The notes: generated from the letters alone by a model not told the origin. Positions 42,623 through 51,343 are shown, numbered from the stretch's first letter. The stretch: 64,000 bases of DNA from Pseudomonadota bacterium (GCA_021779835.1 JAJXZX010000005.1:1-64000), one strand, 5' to 3'. Numbers and translations are program-made.

Positions 42623-43639
42623 ATGAGTAGCGCACGCAAGGCCCCCACGATGCAGGACGTTGCCCGGGTGGTGGGCGTCTCTCCCATGACCGTCAGCCGC
42701 GCCTTCCGCAATGACGCCTCGGTCAGCGAAAAGACGCGCGAGGCGGTGGTGAAGGCGGCAGAAGACCTTGGCTACGTCTTTGACAGCACCGCCTCGACCC
42801 TGCGATCCCAGCGCACCGGCTTTGTCGCCGTCACCATCCCCTCGATCAACAACGCCAACTTTGCCGATACCGTGCGCGGCTTGTCCGAGGGGCTGAAACC
42901 GCAGGGCTTGCAGATCCTGCTGGGCTACACCGACTACGACATCCACAAGGAAGAGGCGCTCATCGAACAGCTTCTGCGCCGCCGACCCGAGGCGATTGTG
43001 GTCACGGGCGGCAAACACACCGACCGCGCGCGCCGCCTGCTGGCCAACGCGGGTATCCCGGTGATCGAGACCTGGGATCTGCCGGACCATCCCATCGGCC
43101 ATGTCGTCGGCTTCTCCAACGCGCAGGCGGTGGGCGAGATGGTCGATCATCTGGTGGCGCGCGGTGCCACCCGCATCGCCTTTATCGGCGGCGACGCCGA
43201 CCGCGACACCCGCGGCACCGACCGCCGGCTGGGCTTTATCGCGGCGATGCAGCGCCACGGACTAGACGCCACGCGCCTTGTCGCCGTCGGCGCCCCGCCG
43301 ATTTCGATGCGCGAAGGCGCGCTGGCAATGGCGGGCCTGCTCGACTCCTTGCCCGACACCGAGGCGGTGATCTGCGTCTCCGACCTCTCGGCCTTTGGCG
43401 CGCTCAGCGAATGCCAGCGTCGCGGCATCGCGGTCCCCGGTCAAGTCTCCATCGCGGGCTTTGGCGACTATGAGATCGCCGCCACCTGCGTGCCGGACCT
43501 CACCACGCTGAACCCATTCCCCCACGACATCGGCGCCAAAGCCGCCCAGATCATCGCAACAGCGCTCGCCTCGCCGGGATGCGACGCACAATGTATCAAA
43601 CTGGCGCCAAAGCTGATTTCCCGCGCCAGCACCCGCTAG
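42623..43639 (+). CDS. second LacI-family regulator (GntR-like)
   Basis: A 338-residue LacI/GalR regulator. Helix-turn-helix TMQDVARVVGVSPMTVSRAFRN (about 9-30), hinge LGYVFDSTASTLRSQ, and an effector domain with VTIPSINNANFADTVRGL and CVSDLSAFGALSECQ. It follows the gluconate operon on the same strand by 81 bp and resembles gluconate repressors. The 12-bp operator motif seen in the three divergent regions is not found in its own upstream gap, so it may be read through from the operon. Confidence 0.9.
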   Translation: MSSARKAPTMQDVARVVGVSPMTVSRAFRNDASVSEKTREAVVKAAEDLGYVFDSTASTLRSQRTGFVAVTIPSINNANFADTVRGLSEGLKPQGLQILLGYTDYDIHKEEALIEQLLRRRPEAIVVTGGKHTDRARRLLANAGIPVIETWDLPDHPIGHVVGFSNAQAVGEMVDHLVARGATRIAFIGGDADRDTRGTDRRLGFIAAMQRHGLDATRLVAVGAPPISMREGALAMAGLLDSLPDTEAVICVSDLSAFGALSECQRRGIAVPGQVSIAGFGDYEIAATCVPDLTTLNPFPHDIGAKAAQIIATALASPGCDAQCIKLAPKLISRASTR

Positions 43640-43778
43640 GTATTCGCGCCCAGCCCCAACCGCCGCCCCGCCTTCGCAAAAATGCACAGAGGCCCTGCAT
43701 TTTCGTCGCCGCCCTGCGATTGACCGGCGCGAACCAAGCGGCGACAGTTCCCGCGAACCCTCAACCGGAGATCGCCCC

Positions 43779-44027
43779 ATGACCGACAAACCCGCCCCGC
43801 ATATCGCGCAAAAGGCCCCCTATGCCGTCGAGCTTGAGGCCGGAAAATCCTACTACTGGTGCAGCTGTGGCCAGTCGAAATCGCAGCCGTTCTGCGACGG
43901 CAGCCACAAGGGCAGCACCTTCGTGCCGCAGAAATTTGACGCCACCGAAAGCAAGACCGCCTACCTGTGCGGCTGCAAACATTCGGCCAACGCGCCCTTC
44001 TGCGACGGCTCGCACAAAGCGCTGTAA
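43779..44027 (+). CDS. twin CDGSH iron-sulfur protein
   Basis: An 82-residue protein with two CDGSH-type 2Fe-2S motifs: CSCGQSKSQPFCDGSH and CGCKHSANAPFCDGSH (three Cys and one His each). Such tandem proteins bind two labile clusters and are linked to redox or iron sensing, or cluster transfer. There is no signal peptide, so it is cytoplasmic. It stands alone, with 138 bp of upstream space. Confidence 0.92.
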   Translation: MTDKPAPHIAQKAPYAVELEAGKSYYWCSCGQSKSQPFCDGSHKGSTFVPQKFDATESKTAYLCGCKHSANAPFCDGSHKAL

Positions 44028-44050
44028 GCATCCCACGGGCCGCCGGGGCT

Positions 44051-44314
44051 TTACCGCTCCGGCCCCTCCTTCGCCAACGCGCGCAGGTCAGGCGCAATTG
44101 CGCAATAGCCGGGCAAGTCGGGCGCGCCCGCGCCGTGATGGGCCAGCCACTGCGTGCAATCCGCCTTGCGCCCACACGCCACACAACGCGCGACCATCAG
44201 CGATAGGTCGTCACCGGTCAGCCGCTTGTCGCGCAACGCGCCGCTCAGGCTCAGGCCCAGCGCCCGCGCCATGCCCCGCGTCAGCCAATAATGCTCGTCC
44301 AGCTTGTCCGTCAT
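44051..44314 (-). CDS. DUF6455-like small cysteine protein
   Basis: An 87-residue protein with a Cys pattern CVACGRKADCTQWL plus a further Cys in GYCAIAPDL, giving four cysteines that may bind metal. The N-terminal HYWLTRGMARALGL segment and overall pattern match small DUF6455 proteins of Rhodobacterales. Function is unknown. It is convergent with the CDGSH gene. Confidence 0.65.
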   Translation of the reverse strand: MTDKLDEHYWLTRGMARALGLSLSGALRDKRLTGDDLSLMVARCVACGRKADCTQWLAHHGAGAPDLPGYCAIAPDLRALAKEGPER

Positions 44315-44467
44315 GTCCTCTCACAGCCCAAGTCAGGCGGCTCCCCGACCCCGCCACTATTGCCGCAAATTTCCGCGCCCAACATGACGCGGATCAATAT
44401 GCCAATCATTGCGTGATCGACCCCATGAAGGCTTTCGCCGCGCCGCCGCCCGCGCTATCCTTGCCGC

Positions 44468-44710
44468 ATGTTTACCATCGAGCATGATTTCGACGCGACC
44501 GTGATCACCCTCGTTGACGAGGGCGAGCCGCATTTGCAGGAAGACGTCACCGTGCAAGCATTCGAGGATTGCGTGACGATCGAGCAATATGACGAGCGCA
44601 CCGATGAGGTGATGAAAATTACCCTGTCGATGGCGCAGGTGCGCGACATGGCGGCGGCGCTGAACCTGCCCGAAGGCGTCTATCGCCTGCGCCCCGCGCC
44701 CAAGAAATAG
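44468..44710 (+). CDS. small acidic protein, unknown function
   Basis: An 80-residue protein rich in Asp/Glu, predicted to have beta strands (FTIEHDFDATVITLVDEG; VTIEQYDERTDEVMKITLS) and a final helix (AQVRDMAAALNLPEGVYRLRP). No membrane segment and no cysteine-binding site. I do not recognise the family. GC-rich third codon positions support it as coding. Confidence 0.6.
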   Translation: MFTIEHDFDATVITLVDEGEPHLQEDVTVQAFEDCVTIEQYDERTDEVMKITLSMAQVRDMAAALNLPEGVYRLRPAPKK

Positions 44711-44740
44711 GCGCGCAACCCGGCCAAAAGACGCCTGATT

Positions 44741-45211
44741 TCAAAGCTTTGACGAAATGATCCCGGTGTTGAAGCCGCCCATGCGCAACTCGCCAAACAG
44801 TCGCTGATACTCGATTTTCGGGCACAGGTTCTCGATCACCCGCAGGCCATGCGCCTCGGCGGTAGCCGTCGCCCCGGCGTGTTGCACCCCAAGCTGCATC
44901 CAGATCGTGCGCAGATGCGGCAGATGCGCCAGCGCCTCGTCCACGATGCCCGGCACCGCGTCTGATCGGCGAAAGATGTCCACCATATCAACCGGCTCGG
45001 GGATAGCCGTCAGGTCCGCGCGCACCGTCTCGCCAAACAGCACCTCTCCGGCATGGCCCGGATTGACCGGGATCACGCGAAACCCCTTCAGCCCCAGATA
45101 GCGCGCGACATAATAGCTTGGCCGCACCGGATTCATCGAAATGCCGACGACGGCAATCACCTTCGTCTCGGTCAGGATCTGGCGCAAAAGGGCATCGGGA
45201 TAGGCACTCAT
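44741..45211 (-). CDS. CoA-binding domain protein
   Basis: A 156-residue CoA-binding (YccU-like) Rossmann protein. It has IAVVGISMNPVRPSYYVARYL, the GFRVIPVNPG strand-loop, VDIFRRSDAVPGIVDEAL, and the closing CPKIEYQRLFG with a conserved Cys. Such proteins bind CoA but have no known reaction. The ATG at 45211 fits the family N-terminus; an in-frame extension upstream crosses a hairpin and is rejected. Confidence 0.85.
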   Translation of the reverse strand: MSAYPDALLRQILTETKVIAVVGISMNPVRPSYYVARYLGLKGFRVIPVNPGHAGEVLFGETVRADLTAIPEPVDMVDIFRRSDAVPGIVDEALAHLPHLRTIWMQLGVQHAGATATAEAHGLRVIENLCPKIEYQRLFGELRMGGFNTGIISSKL

Positions 45212-45268
45212 CCCGCAACGATACCGCACCGCAGGCGGTTGGCAACGGTGAAAGCGCCGCACAAAGAA

Positions 45269-45292
45269 GCGCCCGGACACAATGCCGGGCGC
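45269..45292 (-). terminator. GC hairpin upstream of the CoA-binding gene
   Basis: A perfect 8-bp inverted repeat GCGCCCGG/CCGGGCGC with an 8-base loop. On the minus strand it is followed by TTCTTTGT, resembling a weak terminator between rlmB and the CoA-binding gene. It may alternatively be an attenuator for the latter. Confidence 0.5.
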
Positions 45293-45444
45293 CAGTCGCG
45301 GAACGAGGGACAGTGCATAGAAACTCAGGGGTTCCGAACCTGGGCTTCGCTGTTAACAGATAAGGTCGGAACCGCCCGTTTTAAGAGCCTGTCGCGATTC
45401 TGTGAAAAATTGGTTACCGGCGCGCCAAAAGTCGCGCATACCGC

Positions 45445-46224
45445 CTAGCCGCGCGTCTGCACCGCGTAAAGCGCCACCGCCGTCGCGTTTGAGACGTTGA
45501 GCGAGCCAAATCCCCCCGCATAGGGAATACGCACCAGCGCATCACAGGTCTCGCGCGTCTTTTCGCGCAGACCCGGCCCCTCGGCGCCCATCACAAGACC
45601 AATCGGCCGCGTGCCGCTCGCGGCCAGCGCCTCGCCCAGCGTTTGCCCCGCCTCGCCGTCCAGCCCGATCAGCAGATAGCCCATCGCCTTCAACGCCTCC
45701 ATCGCGTCGGACAGGTTGGTGACGCGGAAATATGGCTGCCGCTCCAGCGCGCCAGAGGCGGTCTTCGCCAGCGCCCCGGTTTCCGGCGCGGAATGGCGGG
45801 CGGGCGCAATTACCGCGCGCGCGCCAAACACCTCGGCAGAGCGCAGAATGGCGCCGACGTTATGCGGATCGGTAACGCGGTCCAACAGCACCACCAACGG
45901 CGCGCCCGGCCCGGCGGCGCAGCGATCCTCCAGCCGCCCCCAGTTCAGCGGCTTGACCTCAAGCGCCGCGCCCTGATGCACCGACTCCGGGTCGATCGGC
46001 ACGTCAAAATGGCGCGGATCAACGATTTCCGGCGTCATGCCGCTGGCCGCAATCGCCTCGGGCAGCTTGTCGGCGGCGTTCTTGGTCAAGACCAGCCGCA
46101 GCTTTTCCCGCGCGGGGTTTTCCAGCGCATCGCGCACGGCGTGCAGGCCAAACAGCCACAGGGTCTCTGCCGCAGCGGCGCGGCGCGACCGCTCTTTGTC
46201 GATGACCCAGGCTGGTTTCTTCAT
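45445..46224 (-). CDS. rlmB: 23S rRNA (guanosine-2'-O-)-methyltransferase RlmB-type (SPOUT)
   Basis: A 259-residue TrmH-family methyltransferase. An N-terminal substrate-binding domain (LWLFGLHAVRDAL) precedes the SPOUT knot with LLDRVTDPHNVGAILRSAEVFG, LVMGAEGPGL and IPYAGGFGSLNVSNATAVALYA. These are the three motifs of the TrmH/RlmB group. RlmB methylates G2251 in the peptidyl-transferase P loop. The ATG at 46224 has AAGGGA upstream. A divergent tRNA-Tyr gene is next. Confidence 0.9.
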   Translation of the reverse strand: MKKPAWVIDKERSRRAAAAETLWLFGLHAVRDALENPAREKLRLVLTKNAADKLPEAIAASGMTPEIVDPRHFDVPIDPESVHQGAALEVKPLNWGRLEDRCAAGPGAPLVVLLDRVTDPHNVGAILRSAEVFGARAVIAPARHSAPETGALAKTASGALERQPYFRVTNLSDAMEALKAMGYLLIGLDGEAGQTLGEALAASGTRPIGLVMGAEGPGLREKTRETCDALVRIPYAGGFGSLNVSNATAVALYAVQTRG

Positions 46225-46368
46225 GGCATGTCCCTTTTGTGCGGGCCGCGACAATGGGGCCGCAGGCCGCAGCGCGCAAGGGATTTCGCGCGCGCCAGCG
46301 CCACCGCGCGCAAAGCGGCGTTTCGGCCTTGACGCCTCTGGGGGGGTCCGCTAATCACCCCGCCATGT

Positions 46369-46452
46369 GGGCGACGCGCTGCAAGGTGCGGCAGCAGACT
46401 GTAACTCTGCGGAGGCGACTCACGCCTGGTTCGATTCCAGGGTCGCCCACCA
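46369..46452 (+). tRNA. tRNA-Tyr (anticodon GTA)
   Basis: An 84-nt class II tRNA. Acceptor stem GGGCGAC/GTCGCCC, discriminator A and an encoded CCA (46450-46452). The anticodon stem GCAGA/TCTGC holds loop CTGTAAC with anticodon GTA. It has a long variable arm and a T arm CCTGG-TTCGATT-CCAGG. A promoter-like TTGACG-N17-TAATCA lies at 46329-46357. Confidence 0.95.
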
Positions 46453-46977
46453 ACTCTTCCCTCCTGTTGCAAACACACGACGGGCTGATTACCAGCGGGC
46501 ACACCCCGGCCGAGGCATTATCGTCCACCGCCCGGCACCGCAGATCCCTGCCCCCCACAGCCTTGCGCCATCAGGCCGCCGACGATTCGCACCTTTCGAC
46601 CCGTGAATGCTCACCGCAGCAGACGTTTGCCTAAATTTTGCGCAGACAGCGAAGTCGTTTTGATCGCAGCGCCCCAAACCCACGCAACGTGCCGCGCAAA
46701 AGCACCGGCCTGACACCCTCGCATCCGCAGCCACATGGCGATTTTAGGCAATCGTTTTATAAACTTACCCATATCACCATCAACGCCGTGTGTCGCGCCG
46801 CGCCTCACCCCAGCCTTGCCAGCGGCATCTTGCCGTTTTGGCAAGCCCATCGGAGAGGTGTCTTGATAATTTTACACGGCGGTATTACGAGTTACCCTAT
46901 CGGATGGTGGCTTTTATACCCTCGCGATGCTCTGCTCGGCGGTTATTTACCGCGCAATACTGAGAGAGAGATTTGTC
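46453..46977. other. gene-free region before the glycosyltransferase/NusG pair, with ops-like motif
   Basis: I find no convincing gene in these 525 bp. The later half is AT-rich relative to the window, with TTTTATAAACTTACCCATATC near 46755. A GGCGGTATTACG motif at 46878-46889 shares its first seven bases with the ops element that recruits the NusG paralogue RfaH in enterobacteria. It lies about 90 bp before a gene whose downstream neighbour encodes such a NusG paralogue. Confidence 0.45.
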
Positions 46978-48150
46978 ATGTTATTTGATGCACCCCTCTT
47001 GGCGTTTGTGGCTGCTTTGGTTGTCAGCTTCGTCCTTATCACAACAAAATCCGTGCATGGCCGCTTCACGCTTGATTGCGTTGCCGGTGCGCAGAAAATC
47101 CATTCCGGCTCTGTTCCCCGCGTTGGCGGTGTTGCGGTCGTCCTTGGCGCCTGCGCCGGGGGCCTGTTGCTGAGCCCCGCCAGCGAGCTGTGGTGGATGC
47201 TGGCCGCATCGGCGCTGCCGGCCTTCGCGTTGGGGCTGGCCGAAGACGTCACCAAGGTCGTGGGCGTCAAATTGCGCTTGCTGGCGACCGTCTGTGCCGG
47301 GGTGACCTTTTCGCTCGCAACCGGCTATTCGATCCATAACCTCGGCATCGCGCCGCTGGATGTGGTGCTGGGCCTGCCGCTGGTCGCGGTGGCCTTTACC
47401 GGCTTCGCCGTCGGCGGCGTCACGAATGCGTTCAACATCATCGACGGCTGCAACGGTCTGGCCGCAGGCACCGCGCTGATCCTGTTCGCGGCCTTCGCGG
47501 CCATCGCCTATAAAGTCGGTGACGTGCAACTGCTCGGCGCCACGCTGGTCGGCATGAGCGCGGTCGCCGGGTTCTTTGTGGTCAACTTCCCGATGGGCAA
47601 GCTGTTTTTGGGTGATGCGGGCGCCTATTCGATCGGCTTCCTGCTTGCGGCGATTGCTGTCGCCTTGCCTGCGCGCAACCCCGACGTCTCGCCACTGATT
47701 GGCCTTCTCGTGCTGATTTACCCTGTGTCCGAGACGATCTATTCGGTCGTCCGGCGCATGAAGCGCGGCGGCGGCGCGATTGGTCAACCCGACCGCCTCC
47801 ACCTGCACAGCCTGATATATAAGGCGCTTCACACCGTCATCGACACATCTGTGCTGCGCAACTCGGCCTCCAGCGTGCTGCTCTGGGGCCTGCCGCTGAT
47901 CTCGGCGGTGATGGCGGTGGCGGTGGCGCGCGGGGATGCGGAACTGGTTCTGCTCGCCACCGTGGTCAATATCGCCCTCTACCGCGCCGCCTACAGCATT
48001 GCGGGGTTTGCCGCGCGTCGGGCAAGCGCGCCGCGGTTGCTCCCCAAGCCCACTGCACCCCCCAAAGGACAACGCCCTGCCCTTGGCGCGCAAATGGCGG
48101 GGGCGCCGTCCCAAACAGAGTATGCCCTGGCCGATGCTTCCGCTCACTGA
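46978..48150 (+). CDS. WecA/MraY-like polyprenyl-phosphate sugar-1-phosphate transferase
   Basis: A 390-residue polytopic membrane protein with about 10-11 helices of the glycosyltransferase 4 (WecA/TagO) superfamily. Visible motifs are SGSVPRVGGVAVVLG (N-terminal loop), GLAEDVTK in place of the usual DD, NAFNIIDGCNGLAAG (substrate and metal loop), FLGDAGAYSIGF and the basic-His motif DRLHLHSL. It would start a lipid-linked polysaccharide by moving a sugar phosphate from UDP-sugar to undecaprenyl phosphate. It overlaps the NusG paralogue gene by 17 bases. Confidence 0.85.
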   Translation: MLFDAPLLAFVAALVVSFVLITTKSVHGRFTLDCVAGAQKIHSGSVPRVGGVAVVLGACAGGLLLSPASELWWMLAASALPAFALGLAEDVTKVVGVKLRLLATVCAGVTFSLATGYSIHNLGIAPLDVVLGLPLVAVAFTGFAVGGVTNAFNIIDGCNGLAAGTALILFAAFAAIAYKVGDVQLLGATLVGMSAVAGFFVVNFPMGKLFLGDAGAYSIGFLLAAIAVALPARNPDVSPLIGLLVLIYPVSETIYSVVRRMKRGGGAIGQPDRLHLHSLIYKALHTVIDTSVLRNSASSVLLWGLPLISAVMAVAVARGDAELVLLATVVNIALYRAAYSIAGFAARRASAPRLLPKPTAPPKGQRPALGAQMAGAPSQTEYALADASAH

Positions 48151-48646
48151 CGCCCCTTGGTATGTCGCCCAAGTGCGCCCAAACTGCCTGCCGATGGCGG
48201 TTCGTGGGCTGACGCGGCAAGGTTTTGGCCTGTTTCTGCCCAAGATCATTTTGGACCCAAAAAAGACCAGCAGGGGCAAGAGGGCTTGGGTGCCGCTGTT
48301 CCCCGGCTACATCTTCGTGCGCTTCGATCCGACCCGCCCGGCGTGGCGCGCAATCAACAGCACGCGCGGGGTGTCCAAACTGGTGAGCTTTGGCGCCGAC
48401 GGGCCGCGCCCGGTGCCCGGCGGGCTGATCGGCGCATTGCAGGCGCGCTGCGATGACAACGGCATGCTTCTTGCCCCCGACGACCTCGCCCCCGGCGACC
48501 GTGTCCGCCTGCTGCGCGGCCCGTTTGCCGACATCGTCACCGAGATAGAGCGGGTAGAGCCTGACCGCCGCATCTGGCTCTTGATTGACATCATGGGGCG
48601 GCAAACCCGCGTCGGCGTCGATTTCGAGGATCTGGCGCGGGCGTAA
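48134..48646 (+). CDS. NusG/RfaH-type specialised antitermination factor
   Basis: A 170-residue NusG paralogue. The NGN domain starts PWYVAQVRPN and includes the RNA-polymerase-contacting GFGLFLPKI and VPLFPGYIFVRFD; a KOW motif follows (APGDRVRLLRGPFADIVTEIERV). Such factors (RfaH, LoaP, UpxY types) let polymerase read through long polysaccharide operons. Here it overlaps the sugar transferase gene, but no long operon follows in the window. The start may be 48134 or the ATG at 48122; neither has a strong ribosome-binding site. Confidence 0.85.
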   Translation: MLPLTDAPWYVAQVRPNCLPMAVRGLTRQGFGLFLPKIILDPKKTSRGKRAWVPLFPGYIFVRFDPTRPAWRAINSTRGVSKLVSFGADGPRPVPGGLIGALQARCDDNGMLLAPDDLAPGDRVRLLRGPFADIVTEIERVEPDRRIWLLIDIMGRQTRVGVDFEDLARA

Positions 48647-48752
48647 CCCCCACCGCCGCCCAAATCTTCGCCCAGAGCCGCCAACGCGGCTCGACGCACC
48701 GGCGATTACCCGCTAAATCTTGCACCAACCATATGATTTCCGGGGTTTCCGC

Positions 48753-49547
48753 ATGAGCGACCGTTCTTACCGTTTCACCCACGCCATCACCCGCGCCCCC
48801 GCTGCCAGCATCACCAGCGGCCTGCGCGCCGTCGATACCGGAACCCCCGACCTCGCACTGATGCAGCAACACCACGCCGATTACGTCGCCACCCTGCGCG
48901 CCACCGGCGCCACCGTGATCGAACTGCCCGCCCTGCCCGCCTACCCCGACTCCGTCTTCGTCGAGGACACCGCCCTTTGCCTGCAAGAAGGCGCCGTCGT
49001 CATGCGCCCCGGCGCGCCGACCCGGCTGGGCGAGGCCGCCGAGATGGCCCCCACCCTGCGCGCGCTTTACGCCGAGGTTGTCACCATCGACGGCCCCGGC
49101 ACCATTGAGGGCGGCGACATCCTGACCACCGAACGCGAAATCCTCGTTGGCCGCTCTGCCCGCACCGACGCCGCAGGCATTGCCGAAATGACCCGCGCCG
49201 TCGCCCGCTGGGGCTACGCGGTGCGCGAGGTCTTCACGCCCCCCGGCGTCCTCCACTTCAAAACCGACTGCTCGCTCTTGGACGGCGAAACCATCCTCGC
49301 CACCAAACGCCTTGACGCCTCCGGTTGCTTCAAAGGCTACCGCGTGATCCACACCGCCGAGGGCGAAGAGGCCGCTGCCAACGCGATCCGCTTCAACGAT
49401 GTCGTCCTGCTCCCCTCAGGCTTCCCCCGCACCGCCGAGGCTTTGTCCCGCGCGGGCTTCACCCTGCGCGAGATCGGCAACAGCGAATGTGCCAAACTCG
49501 ATGGCGGCATGTCCTGCCTCAGCCTGCGGTTTTCGCCCACCCGATAG
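48753..49547 (+). CDS. dimethylargininase (DDAH family)
   Basis: A 264-residue guanidine-modifying enzyme hydrolysing dimethylarginine to citrulline and dimethylamine. The start RYRFTHAITRAPAAS matches the family; Asp and Glu residues are in YPDSVFVEDTA and TIEGGDIL, His in VLHFKTDCSLL, and the nucleophile Cys in GGMSCLSLRF. Arginine deiminase-like activity on other guanidines is an alternative. No arginine pathway genes adjoin it. Confidence 0.88.
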   Translation: MSDRSYRFTHAITRAPAASITSGLRAVDTGTPDLALMQQHHADYVATLRATGATVIELPALPAYPDSVFVEDTALCLQEGAVVMRPGAPTRLGEAAEMAPTLRALYAEVVTIDGPGTIEGGDILTTEREILVGRSARTDAAGIAEMTRAVARWGYAVREVFTPPGVLHFKTDCSLLDGETILATKRLDASGCFKGYRVIHTAEGEEAAANAIRFNDVVLLPSGFPRTAEALSRAGFTLREIGNSECAKLDGGMSCLSLRFSPTR

Positions 49548-49635
49548 GGTCGTGACTGCCGTTTCAGCATTTTCCCCTGCGCGGCCGCCACCCGCGCTGC
49601 TATAGTCCACACGACAACGTGAGGCAGGACAACGC

Positions 49636-50640
49636 ATGGCCGCTAAAGACACCACAGCGCAAAACTTCAACATCCTGATTATCGGTCAGGGTGGCCGCCT
49701 GAAGTATGAGGCGCTGCTGTTCGCCGCCAGCCTGCGCGCCTCCAACCCCGACCTCAAAGCGCGGCTTTTCATCGCCGAGCCGCAGCCCGGCCCGCGCTGG
49801 CGCGAGGATCCCCGCATCCACGACCCCGCCGCGCGCCAGATGCTCACCGACTTGGGCGCCACCTTCCTGCCGTTCGAAAACCGCCACTTCGGCGACAACT
49901 ACCCCAACGGCAACAAGATCGAGGCGCTGCTGGCGATGCCAGAGGGCGAGCCCTTCGTCTTCTTCGACACCGACACCCTCATCACCGGCCCGCTCGCCTC
50001 AGTCCCGTTCGACTTCACCAAACCCTCCGCCTCGCTGCGCCGCGAAGGCACATGGCCCACCATCGAACTTTACGGCCCCGGCTATGGCCAGATCTGGAAA
50101 TCGCTCTACGACAAATTCGGCCTCGATTACCAAAGCTCGCTCGACCCGACGCAGCCCGACGAATTCTGGGCGCGCTACCTCTATTTCAACGCCGGCTGGT
50201 TCTTCCACCGCTGCCCGCGCGAATTTGGCGAGCGTTTCCTCACCTACGCCCTGCAAATCCGCGACAACCCGCCGGAGGAGATCATCTGCCAAACCATGTA
50301 TCCCTGGCTTGACCAGATCGCCCTGCCGCTGGTGATCCATTCCCTTGGCGGCGGTCGCCACACCCTCCCCGACGGCCTGCTTGATGGCTCGGTCTCCTGC
50401 CACTATCGCCTGCTGCCGCTGCTTTACGCGCGCGAAAGCGATGCGGTGGTGAAAGTGCTGGAAGACATCGCCGCGCCGAATGCGATGAAAAAACTGCTGC
50501 GAGAGTATGAGCCGGTCAAGAAGCTGGTCTATCAGGGCAAGGGCCGCAAGGTGCGCGACCTGTTCGACCGCGCCGACCTGCCGCGCCGCGAACAATCGAT
50601 CCGCAACACGATCAAGCGCGAGAACCTCTGGATGCGCTAG
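49636..50640 (+). CDS. putative GT-A glycosyltransferase-like protein, unknown
   Basis: A 334-residue protein with a nucleotide-diphospho-sugar-type start (FNILIIGQGGRLKYEALLFAASLR) and a DxD-like motif in FVFFDTDTLITGP, consistent with a GT-A fold. The middle is rich in aromatic residues (WARYLYFNAGWFFHRCP). The C-terminus is basic, with KKLVYQGKGRKVRDLF. No signal peptide or membrane helix. I do not recognise a characterised family; activity is inferred from the fold motif alone. Confidence 0.65.
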   Translation: MAAKDTTAQNFNILIIGQGGRLKYEALLFAASLRASNPDLKARLFIAEPQPGPRWREDPRIHDPAARQMLTDLGATFLPFENRHFGDNYPNGNKIEALLAMPEGEPFVFFDTDTLITGPLASVPFDFTKPSASLRREGTWPTIELYGPGYGQIWKSLYDKFGLDYQSSLDPTQPDEFWARYLYFNAGWFFHRCPREFGERFLTYALQIRDNPPEEIICQTMYPWLDQIALPLVIHSLGGGRHTLPDGLLDGSVSCHYRLLPLLYARESDAVVKVLEDIAAPNAMKKLLREYEPVKKLVYQGKGRKVRDLFDRADLPRREQSIRNTIKRENLWMR

Positions 50641-50747
50641 GCAGTCAGGCCGCCGCCCCTTGCGCCTGCCCCCCTGCGTCACCCGACGCGCCACGCTTGA
50701 CATGAATTTTATCCGGGTGTAAATCGACTCAACCCAAGGAGTCGACC

Positions 50748-51317
50748 ATGCACAGATCAGTCACCGCATTTCAAGGCACAACCCGGATCGCCTTCGGCCC
50801 GCTGGCCGAGGTGGCACGCAGCGTGCATCACGCCGTCGCCGCACAGATTCGGCAAGAGATTCTGGCCTTCGAGGATGCCACCGGCCGCGTCGTCGATCTC
50901 AACCTGTCGGGCAGCGCCGATGACGTTGCCGCCCGCTACACCCTCCCGCCCGACACCCGCGCCCGCGGCCGCCCGAAACTGGGCGTCACCGCGCGCGAGG
51001 TGACGCTGTTGCCGCGCCACTGGGACTGGCTCGCCACCCAACCCGGCGGCGCCTCCGCCACCCTGCGCCGTCTGGTCGAAACCGCCCGCCGCACCGGCGC
51101 CGCGGGCGACCGCCGCCGCACCGCGCAAGAGGCCGCCTACCGCGTGATGCAGGCGCTCGCCGGCGACCTACCCGGCTATGAAGAGGCGCTGCGCACCCTC
51201 TTTGCCGATGACGCCGAGGGCTATGACCGCAACATCGCAACCTGGCCCGAGGACGTGCGCCGCTACTGCCGCGCCCTCGCCTTCCCGCCCGAACCCAACG
51301 ACGCGGCCGAGGCCTGA
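50748..51317 (+). CDS. DUF2239 family protein
   Basis: A 189-residue protein of the DUF2239 family. It shows FQGTTRIAFGPLAEVA, the ARGRPKLGVTAREVTLLPRHWDWLA segment and TARRTGAAGDRRRTAQEAAYRVMQALAGDLPGYEEALRTLF. The central RGRPKLGVTAREVTL is reminiscent of DNA-binding basic motifs, but the function is unknown. AAGGAG precedes the ATG. It stands alone, followed by repeat elements. Confidence 0.82.
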   Translation: MHRSVTAFQGTTRIAFGPLAEVARSVHHAVAAQIRQEILAFEDATGRVVDLNLSGSADDVAARYTLPPDTRARGRPKLGVTAREVTLLPRHWDWLATQPGGASATLRRLVETARRTGAAGDRRRTAQEAAYRVMQALAGDLPGYEEALRTLFADDAEGYDRNIATWPEDVRRYCRALAFPPEPNDAAEA

Positions 51318-51343
51318 GGCTCGCGCGCCCGGATGCAGTAAAT

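Noticed and set aside
45208-45318. 36-codon frame ending in ATGA overlap with the CoA-binding gene, possible leader peptide
   Set aside because: Overlap is suggestive, but there is no ribosome-binding site, the frame runs through a GC hairpin, and the composition is unremarkable.
46453-46977. Short open frames between tRNA-Tyr and the transferase gene
   Set aside because: No ribosome-binding sites, no recognisable motifs, and inconsistent codon use.
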